NCBI RefSeq assembly: GCF_029080175.1
Contig: NZ_JARFJC010000012.1
Length of the DNA stretch: 64,000 nucleotides
From: Luteipulveratus flavus
Lineage (GTDB): Bacteria; Actinomycetota; Actinomycetes; Actinomycetales; Dermatophilaceae
Reading direction: 5' to 3' (one strand)
Below are positions 21,037 to 30,048 of this stretch, one piece after another. The position numbers and the translations under genes are program-made. Numbering within the stretch: position 1 is the stretch's first letter; every line of letters begins with the position of its first letter. The notes under the pieces were generated by a model, which saw only the letters and a program-made list of their open reading frames with translations, was not told the DNA's origin and searched no databases.

Positions 21037-21087
21037 CGACCAGTTTCTCAGATGGGCGGGGCCGATGGCGAGTGCGGGTCCGGTCGG

Positions 21088-21444
21088 TCAGGCGGACTCG
21101 GACACCAGGGCGGGCGTCCGGTCGACGCCGAGGCGGCCGGTGCGCTCGGCCCAGCGCTCGAAGACCACCGTGCAGAACGGCGGGATCGAGCTGAGGAGCG
21201 CCAAGGCGGTCGTCCGGACGTCCCAGCGTGTGGACCGCGCCACCCACAGCGAGACGAGCACGTACGCGACGAAGATCGTGCCGTGGATGGGGCCGAAGAC
21301 CTTGACACCGCCCTCACCGGCCTGCGCGATCCACTTGAAGTACATCCCGATCAGCAGACCGAGCCAGGAGAGCGCCTCGGCGAAGGCGACGATGCGGAAG
21401 ACGGTGCGGTGCCGGGCACGCGGCGATGAGGTCGAGGTCGTCAC
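21088..21444 (-). CDS. DUF3817 membrane protein
   Basis: Small actinobacterial membrane protein of unknown role. The 118 residues carry the DUF3817 signature FRIVAFAEALSWLGLLIGMYFKW and three hydrophobic helices (about residues 17-35, 52-70 and 77-95), with GPIHGTIFVAYV in the second. It begins with GTG at 21444; a palindrome sits immediately upstream, suggesting a leaderless or very short leader transcript controlled by a repressor. Confidence 0.85.
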   Translation of the reverse strand: MTTSTSSPRARHRTVFRIVAFAEALSWLGLLIGMYFKWIAQAGEGGVKVFGPIHGTIFVAYVLVSLWVARSTRWDVRTTALALLSSIPPFCTVVFERWAERTGRLGVDRTPALVSESA

Positions 21445-21445
21445 G

Positions 21446-21460
21446 ACTACATATCGTAGT
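21446..21460. promoter_or_regulatory. Palindromic operator before the DUF3817 gene
   Basis: ACTAC-ATATC-GTAGT is a perfect 5-base inverted repeat with a 5-base spacer, one base upstream of the GTG start. The ACTAC/GTAGT layout resembles operators of BlaI/CopY-type winged-helix repressors in actinobacteria. No such regulator gene is in the window. Confidence 0.5.
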
Positions 21461-21522
21461 AGGCGACCGGCGGGCGGTGCGCCCCGGACGGTCGTCGCGG
21501 CGACCTGATCGCCGCGTCCGGC

Positions 21523-23634
21523 CTAGCGGGTCGCCTCCTGCATCTGCCGCAGCTCCTTCTTGAGGTCGCCCAGCTCGTCCCGCAGCCGGGCGGCCAGCTC
21601 GAAGTGCAGGTCGGCGGCTGCCTGGTGCATCTGCGTCGTGAGCTCCTGGATCAGGTTGGCCAGGTCGCTGGCGGGCATGTCGTCGAGCCGGCCGGAGGCC
21701 ACACCGGCGTCCGCCTGGACCTGACCGGCTCCCCTGCCACGTCCGCCGCTCTTGCCGCGCGACTGGCTGCGCCCGGAACCCATCAGCGTGTCGGTGTCGG
21801 CGTCCTCCCGCTGGAGCATGTCGGTGATGTCGGCGATCTTCTTGCGCAGCGGCTGCGGGTCGATGCCCTTCTCCAGGTTGTACGCCAGCTGCTTCTCGCG
21901 CCGGCGCTGGGTCTCGTCGATCGCCTCCTGCATCGAGGGCGTCACCGAGTCGGCGTACATGTGCACCTGACCGGAGACGTTGCGCGCCGCACGTCCGATG
22001 GTCTGGATCAGTGAGCGGGCCGACCGCAGGAAGCCCTCCTTGTCGGCGTCCAGGATCGACACCAGGGACACCTCCGGGAGGTCCAGGCCCTCGCGCAGCA
22101 GGTTGATGCCGACGAGGACGTCGAACTCGCCGAGCCGCAGCTCGCGCAGCAGCTCGACGCGCCGCAGCGTGTCGACCTCGGAGTGCAGGTACCGGACCCG
22201 GATGTCCTTCTCCAGCAGGTAGTCGGTGAGGTCCTCGGCCATCTTCTTGGTCAGCGTGGTGACCAGCACCCGCTCGTCCCGCTCGGCGCGCTCGCGGATC
22301 TCGTGCAGCAGGTCGTCGATCTGGCCCTTCGTCGGCTTCAGGACGACCTCGGGGTCGACCAGACCGGTCGGGCGGATGACCTGCTCGACGTAGCCGTCGG
22401 ACTTGGCCAGCTCGTAGTCGCCCGGCGTCGCCGACAGGTACACGGTCTGACCGATCCGCTCCAGGAACTCCTCCCACTTCAGCGGGCGGTTGTCCATCGC
22501 CGACGGCAGCCGGAAGCCGTGGTCGACCAGGGTGCGCTTGCGCGACATGTCGCCCTCGTACATGGCGCCGATCTGCGGGACGGTCTGGTGCGACTCGTCG
22601 ATGACCAGCAGGAAGTCCTCGGGGAAGTAGTCGAGCAGGCAGTTCGGCGCGGTGCCGGGACCGCGGCCGTCGATGTGGCGGCTGTAGTTCTCGATGCCCG
22701 AGCACGAGCCCACCTGGCGCATCATCTCGATGTCGTAGGTGGTGCGCATCCGCAGCCGCTGTGCCTCCAGCATCTTGCCCTGGCGCTCGAACGTCGCCAG
22801 CTGCTGCTCCAGCTCGCTCTCGATGCCCGCGATCGCGCGCTCCATCCGCTGCGGCCCGGCGACGTAGTGGGAGGCCGGGAAGACGTACATCTCCTGCTCC
22901 TCGTTCACCACCTCGCCGCTGAGCGGGTGCAACGTGTAGATGCGCTCGATCTCGTCGCCGAAGAACTCGATCCGGATCGCGAGCTCCTCGTAGACCGGGA
23001 TGATCTCCACGGTGTCCCCGCGCACCCGGAACGTGCCGCGGGTGAAGGCCAGGTCGTTGCGGGTGTACTGCATCTGCACGAACCGGCGCAGCAGGTCGTC
23101 GCGCTCGATCTGCTGGCCCACCTTGAGCTGGACCATCCGGTCGACGTACTCCTGCGGGGTGCCCAGACCGTAGATGCAGGACACCGACGCGACCACGATC
23201 GCGTCGCGGCGGGTCAGCAGCGAGTTGGTCGCACTGTGGCGCAGCCGCTCGACCTCGTCGTTGATCGAGGAGTCCTTCTCGATGTAGGTGTCCGTCTGCG
23301 GGACGTACGCCTCGGGCTGGTAGTAGTCGTAGTAGGAGACGAAGTACTCGACGGCGTTGTTCGGCAGCAGCTCGCGGAACTCGTTGGCCAGCTGCGCGGC
23401 GAGCGTCTTGTTGGGCGCCATCACCAGGGTCGGCCGCTGCACCTGCTCGATCAGCCACGCGGTGGTCGCCGACTTGCCCGTACCCGTCGCACCCAGCAGC
23501 ACGACGTCCTGCTCACCTGCCTGCACCCGCCGGGTCAGGTCGGCGATCGCGGTCGGCTGGTCACCGCTGGGGCTGTACTCCGACACCACCTCGAACGGAG
23601 CCACCCGGCGCTGCAGGTCAGTCGTGGGACGCAT
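21523..23634 (-). CDS. uvrB: Excinuclease ABC subunit B
   Basis: Helicase-like damage-verification subunit of UvrABC. The 703-residue protein has Walker A GATGTGKS (residues 48-55), the beta-hairpin region VSYYDYYQPEAYVPQTDTYIEKD, the DEAD-like VIDESHQTVPQ, the helicase motif QTIGRAARN and a terminal UVR motif (FELAARLRDELGDLKKELR) that binds UvrC. It lies upstream of DUF3817 on the same strand. No LexA-type box is evident in the 40 bases before its start. Confidence 0.97.
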   Translation of the reverse strand: MRPTTDLQRRVAPFEVVSEYSPSGDQPTAIADLTRRVQAGEQDVVLLGATGTGKSATTAWLIEQVQRPTLVMAPNKTLAAQLANEFRELLPNNAVEYFVSYYDYYQPEAYVPQTDTYIEKDSSINDEVERLRHSATNSLLTRRDAIVVASVSCIYGLGTPQEYVDRMVQLKVGQQIERDDLLRRFVQMQYTRNDLAFTRGTFRVRGDTVEIIPVYEELAIRIEFFGDEIERIYTLHPLSGEVVNEEQEMYVFPASHYVAGPQRMERAIAGIESELEQQLATFERQGKMLEAQRLRMRTTYDIEMMRQVGSCSGIENYSRHIDGRGPGTAPNCLLDYFPEDFLLVIDESHQTVPQIGAMYEGDMSRKRTLVDHGFRLPSAMDNRPLKWEEFLERIGQTVYLSATPGDYELAKSDGYVEQVIRPTGLVDPEVVLKPTKGQIDDLLHEIRERAERDERVLVTTLTKKMAEDLTDYLLEKDIRVRYLHSEVDTLRRVELLRELRLGEFDVLVGINLLREGLDLPEVSLVSILDADKEGFLRSARSLIQTIGRAARNVSGQVHMYADSVTPSMQEAIDETQRRREKQLAYNLEKGIDPQPLRKKIADITDMLQREDADTDTLMGSGRSQSRGKSGGRGRGAGQVQADAGVASGRLDDMPASDLANLIQELTTQMHQAAADLHFELAARLRDELGDLKKELRQMQEATR

Positions 23635-23674
23635 ACGTCAACGGTAGACGCTGCCGCCGACAGTCCCACCAGGG

Positions 23675-24724
23675 TCAGGGCACGCGGTGGGTCCACTCCG
23701 GTGTACCGAACTTCTCCTCGACCAGCCGCGCGGCCTCGGTCAGCTCGGCCTCGGTGTACGCGGAGTCGTGCGTGGCGTACATCCCGCGGAAGGTGTCCAG
23801 GAAGGAGGACATGATCGCCTCGCGGGACAGCCCGGTCTGGCTGCGCATCGGGTCGACCCGCTTGTTGGCCGACTTCGTGCCCTTGTCCGACATCTTCTCC
23901 CGGCCGATGCGCAGCACCTCGAGCATCTTGTCGGCATCGATGTCGTACGCCATGGTCACGTGGTGCAGGACCGCGCCCGAGGCGAACCGCTTCTGCGCGG
24001 CGCCGGCGATCTTGCCCTTGTCCGAGGCGATGTCGTTGAGCGGGACGTAGCGCGCGTTGACGCCGACCTCGGCGAGTGCGGCGATCACCCACTCGTCCAG
24101 GAAGGCGTACGAGCGCTCGAAGGACAGGCCCTCGACCATCGAGCTCGGCACGACGAGGGAGTAGGTGATGCAGTTGCCCGGCTCCATGAACATCGCGCCG
24201 CCGCCGGACACCCGTCGCACCACCCCGATGTCGTGGCGAGCCGCGCCGTCGGCGTCGATCTCGTTGCGGTACGACTGGAACGAGCCGATCACGACCAGCG
24301 GGGAGTCCCAGTCCCAGAAGCGCAGCGTCGGCGGCCGGTCACCGCGGGCCACCTCCTGGGCGATGACCTCGTCGAGCGCGACGTGCACGACCGGCGCCAT
24401 GGCCTGGGCTGCGATGACGTCGAAGGTGTGGTCGGCCCACCCCGTCGCCCGCCCGAGCGCCCGGCGTACGGCCACGCCCACGGCCTCGGGCGAGAAGCCG
24501 ATGAGGGACACCGAGTCGTCCAGCGCGCCGGTGATCGCCGAGGCGAGCTGGTCGACGGAGGCATCCTCCGGCATCCCCACCAGTGCGGCGTCGATGTCCT
24601 CCAGCGCCTCGTCGGGCTCGAGGAAGAAGTCACCCGAGACCGACACCTGCGACAGCCGGCCGCCGGCCACCTCGACGTCGACCGCCACGAGCTTGCCGCC
24701 AGGGACCTTGTACTCGCCTCGCAT
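23675..24724 (-). CDS. lplA: Lipoate-protein ligase A with N-terminal accessory domain
   Basis: Attaches lipoate (or octanoate) to lipoyl domains of 2-oxoacid dehydrogenases. Residues 1-90 (GEYKVPGGKLVAVDVEVAGGRLSQV, DFFLEPDEALEDIDAAL) resemble the accessory domain usually found at the C-terminus of LplA. The catalytic domain follows with RRVSGGGAMFMEPGN and DIASDKGKIAGAAQKRF, which includes the lipoyl-AMP lysine. The order is thus circularly permuted relative to E. coli LplA. The protein is 349 residues, and the gene stands alone between uvrB and the siderophore reductase. Confidence 0.88.
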   Translation of the reverse strand: MRGEYKVPGGKLVAVDVEVAGGRLSQVSVSGDFFLEPDEALEDIDAALVGMPEDASVDQLASAITGALDDSVSLIGFSPEAVGVAVRRALGRATGWADHTFDVIAAQAMAPVVHVALDEVIAQEVARGDRPPTLRFWDWDSPLVVIGSFQSYRNEIDADGAARHDIGVVRRVSGGGAMFMEPGNCITYSLVVPSSMVEGLSFERSYAFLDEWVIAALAEVGVNARYVPLNDIASDKGKIAGAAQKRFASGAVLHHVTMAYDIDADKMLEVLRIGREKMSDKGTKSANKRVDPMRSQTGLSREAIMSSFLDTFRGMYATHDSAYTEAELTEAARLVEEKFGTPEWTHRVP

Positions 24725-24765
24725 GACCCGACCGTACGCCGTCGCTCAGCAGCGGTACCGCGTGG

Positions 24766-25686
24766 TCAGCACTCCCGGTGCCCCTCGCGCCAGTAGCCCA
24801 TGAACGCCACCGCGGACCGCGGGACGTCGTACTCGCCGACCAGCAGCCGGCGCATCGCCCGCACCACCGAGGACTCGCCCGCGATCCAGGCCGACAGCGG
24901 GGGCACGTCGGCGCCGCGGTCGGTGGTCACCTCCCAGTACGCGGAGTCCTCCCCGTCGGCGACGACGGTGCTGGTGCCGCTGTGGGACGCGCCCACGACG
25001 GCGTGGTCGTCCAGCCACGCTCGGACGGCCTCCCGCTGGCGCTCGCCGCGCTCCGGTCCGCGGATGCACCAGGTGAGCGTGACGCCGGGCGGCGTCCGCA
25101 GGTCCAGGACGTCCTCCGCCGCACCCACCTCGAGGCACGCGAGCCCGCGGGCGTGCTCCGGCAGCCGCTCCAGGATGCTCGCCACGGCGGGGACGGCCGA
25201 CTCGTCGCCGACGATCAGCTGGTCGGTCACGCCGGCGAGGTCGGTGCGGAACTCCATGCCGCCCGGCTCCCCGAGGTAGGCGGCGTGCGGGCCGTACAGG
25301 AGGACCTCGTCCCCGGGTCGGGCGGTGCCGGCGAACGCCGAGGCCGGGCCGGTGTCCCCGTGGTCGACCATGTCGACGTCGACCTCGGCGAGCTCGGACC
25401 GCACCGCGCGCACCGTGTACGTACGGATGACCGGCCGCCGGTCGGTGTCCATCAGGCGCCACAGCCCGAACCAGTCGTCCCCGGTCGGCATGTCCGCCAG
25501 CGTCCCGGTCGCCGAGGCCAGCACCAGCTTGATGCGCTGGTCGTAGCCGATGTCCGCGAGATCGTGCAGGTCGGGACCCGTGAAGGTCAGGCGCACGAGG
25601 CGGGGGCTGATCCGGGTCACGCGGCTGACCTGCACGCGGAACATCGCGAACGGGCGGACGGCGGTTGGGGCGACGGCGACGCTCAT
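24766..25686 (-). CDS. Siderophore-interacting protein (FAD-linked ferric reductase)
   Basis: ViuB/SIP-family flavoprotein that reduces ferric siderophores in the cytosol. The FAD-binding stretch RPVIRTYTVRAV lies near residue 75 and the C-terminal reductase portion holds VGDESAVPAVASILERLP and FMGYWREGH at the end, which is the typical SIP terminus. The protein is 306 residues. An IdeR/DtxR-like iron box lies 16-34 bases before its ATG, so expression should rise under iron limitation. No siderophore synthesis genes are adjacent. Confidence 0.92.
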   Translation of the reverse strand: MSVAVAPTAVRPFAMFRVQVSRVTRISPRLVRLTFTGPDLHDLADIGYDQRIKLVLASATGTLADMPTGDDWFGLWRLMDTDRRPVIRTYTVRAVRSELAEVDVDMVDHGDTGPASAFAGTARPGDEVLLYGPHAAYLGEPGGMEFRTDLAGVTDQLIVGDESAVPAVASILERLPEHARGLACLEVGAAEDVLDLRTPPGVTLTWCIRGPERGERQREAVRAWLDDHAVVGASHSGTSTVVADGEDSAYWEVTTDRGADVPPLSAWIAGESSVVRAMRRLLVGEYDVPRSAVAFMGYWREGHREC

Positions 25687-25701
25687 GCGCCCACCCTAGA
25701 G

Positions 25702-25720
25702 GAAGGTTTGCCTTACCTAT
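25702..25720 (-). promoter_or_regulatory. IdeR/DtxR-type iron box
   Basis: The reverse strand reads ATAGGTAAGGCAAACCTTC, matching about 15 of 19 positions of the TTAGGTTAGGCTAACCTAA consensus. It lies just upstream of the siderophore-interacting gene and overlaps the last codons and stop of coaE (stop at 25713-25715). Iron-loaded IdeR/DtxR bound here would block the downstream promoter. Confidence 0.8.
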
Positions 25721-26957
25721 CCTCAGGGGGCACGGCGACCGTCCATCCGGTCTCCGCCGCCCACGCCCGGGCGCGCAGGAGCGCCGCCGCGATCCACGGC
25801 TGCTTGGCGTCGGTGTAGTCCTTCCGGGTGGCACCGTCTGCGCCGGGGTGCTGTCGCGCCATCTCGGCCTTCATCGCCGCGTACGCGTCCCGCTCGCCGG
25901 GGTTCGCCCGCCACCAGTCGCGCAGCAGCAGCGCGGTCCGGGCGCCCTCGGACGCCGCCGCCCGCACGTGGACGTTGACGACACGTCCGGGGTCCGCGCT
26001 GCCGAAGAAGACCTTGCGCCACTGCTCGGGGTCGGGCGCGAACGCATGGACCGTGTCGGTCTCGGGGCCGCGCCGGCCGGTGAAGCCCGCGGCGAGCAGA
26101 CCGGCGGCGAAGTCCTCGGCCAGCGCGTCGTCCAGTGCCCGCACCCGCACCTGCAGATCGATGACGTCCTTGGCCGCAAGCCCCGGCACGCTCGTCGACC
26201 CGATGTGGTCGACCGCCACGACCCGGTCGCCGAGGCCGGCCCGCGCGAGCTGGGTCTCGATGCGGCCGACCAGCCGAGCGCCCGTGACCGCCCAGGACGG
26301 GTCGGGACCTGTGAGTGAGACCTGGTCCGGGCGGCGCACCCGGCGCTCGGCCGCGAGGTTGTCCGCGTACGGCCGGATCCGGTTGCGCCACAACGCGTCG
26401 ACGCGCTCCTGCAGCGCCTCGACCGACTCGACGTTGGGCAGCAGCACGTCCGCCGCCGCCCGTCGCTGCTCGTCGGACGACTGCGCCGCGATGCGCGCCC
26501 GCGCGTCCTCCTGCGACATGCCACGGTCCGTGACGAGCCGCTGCAGCCGGACGTCCTCCGGCGCGTCGACGATGACGACTAGGTGGTAGTCCACGGCCCG
26601 GCCCAGCTCGACCAGGAGCGGGATGTCGTGCAGCACGACCGAGCCGGTCGGGGCCTGGCCCATCTGCCGCTGGGTCTCGGCGAGCACCAACGGGTGCACG
26701 ATCGCGTTCAGCGCCTCCCGCGCGCCGGTGTCACCGAAGACGAGGCGACCGAGCGCGGGGCGGTCCAGCTCGCCGCTCGCGGTCAGGACGTCCTGGCCGA
26801 ACCGGTCGACCACCTGCGCGAGCCCCGGCGTGCCGAGGGCGACGACCTCCCGAGCGATCACGTCGGAGTCGATCAGCACCGCTCCTCGCTCGACGAGCCG
26901 GCGCGCTGCCGTCGACTTGCCCGAACCGATCCCACCCGAGAGCCCGACGCGCAGCAT
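25713..26957 (-). CDS. coaE: Dephospho-CoA kinase fused to a GrpB (UPF0157) domain
   Basis: Catalyses the last step of CoA synthesis. The N-terminal 195 residues are CoaE, with Walker A GGIGSGKS (8-15), DSDVIAREVV and HDIPLLVELG. Residues about 215-400 are a GrpB/UPF0157 nucleotidyltransferase-like domain (AVDHIGSTSVPGLAAKDVIDLQV is its signature). This fusion is known in actinobacteria; the function of the second domain is not established. The product is 414 residues. Its 3' end holds the iron box of the next gene. Confidence 0.94.
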   Translation of the reverse strand: MLRVGLSGGIGSGKSTAARRLVERGAVLIDSDVIAREVVALGTPGLAQVVDRFGQDVLTASGELDRPALGRLVFGDTGAREALNAIVHPLVLAETQRQMGQAPTGSVVLHDIPLLVELGRAVDYHLVVIVDAPEDVRLQRLVTDRGMSQEDARARIAAQSSDEQRRAAADVLLPNVESVEALQERVDALWRNRIRPYADNLAAERRVRRPDQVSLTGPDPSWAVTGARLVGRIETQLARAGLGDRVVAVDHIGSTSVPGLAAKDVIDLQVRVRALDDALAEDFAAGLLAAGFTGRRGPETDTVHAFAPDPEQWRKVFFGSADPGRVVNVHVRAAASEGARTALLLRDWWRANPGERDAYAAMKAEMARQHPGADGATRKDYTDAKQPWIAAALLRARAWAAETGWTVAVPPEDR

Positions 26958-26981
26958 GCGACGACCTTACGGGCGCTGGAC

Positions 26982-27434
<453 letters not shown>

Positions 27435-27498
27435 CGTCCTGGGCATGAGCCCATGGTCACATGAGCCGGGCACCCTCGGCCGGTCTAGCGTGACCGTC

Positions 27499-28248
27499 AT
27501 GTCACGACGCATCGTCATCACCGGAGGCGGCAGCGGCATCGGCCGTGCCGTCGCTCACCGACTCCTCGTCGAAGAACCCCAGCTCGTGCTCGTCGGCCGG
27601 CGCGCCGAGGTCCTGGACCGCACCGCCCAGGAGCTGCGCGACGTCGACGAGCTCGCCGACGTCACCACCCACTCGTGCGACCTCACCGACCCCGACGCGG
27701 TCCAGCGCCTCGCCGACGACCTGACGGCCGGACCGCCGATCGACGTGCTCGTCGCGAACGCCGGCGGGAACTACGGCCTCGGTGCCGACTCGCTCGCCGA
27801 GACGGCACAGGGCTGGCGGCGCGACTTCGACGGCAACGTCCTGACCGCCGTCCTGATCACCCAGGCCCTCCTCCCCCACCTGTCCCGACCCGGTGGCCGC
27901 GTGGTGGCCATGAGCTCGATCGCCGCACTGCGCGGCTCCGGCTCCTACGGAGCGGCGAAGGCGGCCGTCAACGCCTGGGTGCTCTCCCTCGCGACCGAGC
28001 TGGCGCCGGACGGCATCACGGTCAACGCGGTGGCGCCCGGCTTCGTACCGGACACCGAGTTCTGGGAGGAGCGGCTGCGCGAGAACCCCGGCCTCGAGCA
28101 GAGCCGGGTGGCCACGATCCCGATGGGCCGTCCCGGCACGCCGGACGAGGTCGCCGAGGCCGTCGCGCACCTCGCCTCTTCGGACGCCGGCTGGACCACC
28201 GGCCAGATCCTGCAGGTCAACGGCGGGACGCTGCTCGGCCGGGGCTGA
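27499..28248 (+). CDS. Short-chain dehydrogenase/reductase
   Basis: NAD(P)-dependent oxidoreductase of the FabG-like classical SDR group. The 249-residue product has the cofactor motif TGGGSGIGRAV (residues 8-18), NAGG (87-90), and the catalytic Ser140, Tyr150 and Lys154 (SSIAALRGSGSYGAAK). The C-terminal VNGG motif is present. The first base is ATG 27499, since MSRRIVITGG is the usual N-terminus; a longer frame is antisense to the neighbour. Substrate cannot be inferred. Confidence 0.9.
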   Translation: MSRRIVITGGGSGIGRAVAHRLLVEEPQLVLVGRRAEVLDRTAQELRDVDELADVTTHSCDLTDPDAVQRLADDLTAGPPIDVLVANAGGNYGLGADSLAETAQGWRRDFDGNVLTAVLITQALLPHLSRPGGRVVAMSSIAALRGSGSYGAAKAAVNAWVLSLATELAPDGITVNAVAPGFVPDTEFWEERLRENPGLEQSRVATIPMGRPGTPDEVAEAVAHLASSDAGWTTGQILQVNGGTLLGRG

Positions 28249-28280
28249 CCACCCACGGCGGCCCACCCAGCCGCAGGCAC

Positions 28281-28318
28281 GACGACGGCCCCGGACCAGC
28301 AGGTCCGGGGCCGTCGTC
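28281..28318. terminator. Perfect 17-bp bidirectional terminator hairpin
   Basis: GACGACGGCCCCGGACC (28281-28297) is followed by a four-base loop and its exact complement (28302-28318). It lies between the convergent SDR and rpsA genes. Confidence 0.88.
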
Positions 28319-28341
28319 TCGTGCGGCGTGTCAGGCGAGGA

Positions 28342-29835
28342 TCAGTTGCCCGTCAGCTTCTCGCGGAGCGCAGCCAGCGCCTCGTCCGAGGCCAGCGTGC
28401 CCTCGGCCGGGGCCGAGGAGCTGCTGCTGGAGGACGAGGAGGACCCGCCGCCACCGTTGTCGCTCGAGCCCGAGGAGTACGAGGTCGGCGTCGCGTCGCC
28501 GGAGGCCACGGCCTCGGCGTCGTCCTTCTTCGCCTGCTCGATCTGGGCCTGGTGCGCCTCGTAGCGGGCGTGCGCGTCGGCGTACTGCTTCTCCCACTTC
28601 TCACGCTGCGCCTCGAAGCCCTCGAGCCACTCGTTGGTCTCGGGGTCGAAGCCCTCGGGGTACTTGTAGTTGCCCTGCTCGTCGTACTCCGCGGACATGC
28701 CGTAGAGCGTCGGGTCGAACTCGGCTGCACCGGCCGCGGCGTCGTTGGCCTGCTTGAGGCTCAGCGAGATGCGGCGACGCTCGAGGTCGATGTCGATGAC
28801 CTTGACGAACAGCTCCTGGCCGACCGTGACGACCTGCTCCGGCAGCTCCACGTGGCGCTCGGCCAGCTCGGAGATGTGGACCAGACCCTCGATGCCGTCG
28901 TCCACGCGGACGAACGCACCGAACGGGACCAGCTTGGTGACCTTGCCCGGCACGACCTGACCGATCGCGTGGGTGCGGGCGAAGTGCTGCCACGGGTCCT
29001 CCTGCGTCGCCTTCAGCGACAGGGAGACACGCTCGCGGTCCATGTCCACGTCGAGCACCTCGACGGTGACCTCCTGGCCGACCTCGACAACCTCGCTCGG
29101 GTGGTCGATGTGCTTCCAGGACAGCTCCGAGACGTGCACCAGACCGTCCACGCCACCGAGGTCGACGAACGCACCGAAGTTGACGATGCTGCTGACGACA
29201 CCGCTGCGGACCTGGCCCTTCTGCAGCTCCTTGAGGAACGTCGTACGCACCTCGGACTGCGTCTGCTCCAGCCACGCGCGGCGGGACAGGACCACGTTGT
29301 TGCGGTTCTTGTCCAGCTCGATGATCTTGGCCTCGATCTCCTTGCCGACGTACGGCTGGAGGTCGCGGACCCGACGCATCTCCACCAGCGAGGCGGGCAG
29401 GAAGCCGCGCAGGCCGATGTCCAGGATGAGGCCACCCTTGACGACCTCGATGACGGTGCCGGTGACGACGCCGTCCTCCTCCTTGATCTTCTCGATCGTG
29501 CCCCAGGCGCGCTCGTACTGCGCACGCTTCTTGGACAGGATCAGGCGACCTTCCTTGTCCTCCTTCTGGAGGACCAGGGCCTCGACCTCATCGCCCACGG
29601 AAACGACCTCACCCGGGTCGACGTCGTGCTTGATGGAGAGCTCGCGGGAGGGGATGACACCCTCGGTCTTGTAGCCGATGTCGAGCAGGACCTCGTCCCG
29701 GTCGACCTTGACGATGACACCTTCGACGATGTCTCCGTCATTGAAGTGCTTGATCGTCGCGTCGATCGCGGCGAGCAGCTCCTCCTCAGATCCGATGTCG
29801 TTGACAGCGATCTGCGAGGTGGTGGTGGCAGTCAT
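28342..29835 (-). CDS. rpsA: 30S ribosomal protein S1
   Basis: Binds mRNA on the small ribosomal subunit during initiation. The 497-residue protein has four S1 repeats, each recognisable (for example GTVIEVVKGGLILDIGLRGFLPASLVEMRRV, SSIVNFGAFVDLGGVDGLVHVSELSWKHIDHPSEVV and VTKLVPFGAFVRVDDGIEGLVHISELAERHVELPEQVV). The C-terminus beyond about residue 370 is an actinobacterial extension ending in a run of serines and glycines. The 5' leader is about 160 bases if the promoter noted at 30005-30034 is used. It ends at a strong terminator. Confidence 0.97.
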   Translation of the reverse strand: MTATTTSQIAVNDIGSEEELLAAIDATIKHFNDGDIVEGVIVKVDRDEVLLDIGYKTEGVIPSRELSIKHDVDPGEVVSVGDEVEALVLQKEDKEGRLILSKKRAQYERAWGTIEKIKEEDGVVTGTVIEVVKGGLILDIGLRGFLPASLVEMRRVRDLQPYVGKEIEAKIIELDKNRNNVVLSRRAWLEQTQSEVRTTFLKELQKGQVRSGVVSSIVNFGAFVDLGGVDGLVHVSELSWKHIDHPSEVVEVGQEVTVEVLDVDMDRERVSLSLKATQEDPWQHFARTHAIGQVVPGKVTKLVPFGAFVRVDDGIEGLVHISELAERHVELPEQVVTVGQELFVKVIDIDLERRRISLSLKQANDAAAGAAEFDPTLYGMSAEYDEQGNYKYPEGFDPETNEWLEGFEAQREKWEKQYADAHARYEAHQAQIEQAKKDDAEAVASGDATPTSYSSGSSDNGGGGSSSSSSSSSSAPAEGTLASDEALAALREKLTGN

Positions 29836-30004
29836 GTAGTGGGTAACTTTCGGTGGACAGTGATGGTCAGGGGATCAGCCCGGGCTCAGACCGCCGGCGG
29901 CCTGTTCGGACGACCCACCCGAGGTGGACAGGTAGGACACGTTGTACAGATCTCGCGTGCACACGTCTCGCATGCACACACGGAGCAGACGTCCGCGCTC
30001 GTAT

Positions 30005-30034
30005 ACCCTACCCAGCCGCCCACAACCGGGTCAA
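30005..30034 (-). promoter_or_regulatory. Candidate sigma-A promoter of rpsA
   Basis: On the reverse strand TTGACC (30034-30029) and TAGGGT (30010-30005) are separated by 18 bases. Transcription would start near 29998. The leader contains an imperfect 15-base tandem repeat (13 of 15 match) at 29950-29979. Confidence 0.45.
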
Positions 30035-30048
30035 AGCGGGATTCCGGC

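Noticed and set aside
28321..30048. Upstream extension of the methyltransferase frame through the whole rpsA region
   Set aside because: It is antisense to rpsA; the real protein begins at GTG 30049 where methyltransferase-like sequence starts.
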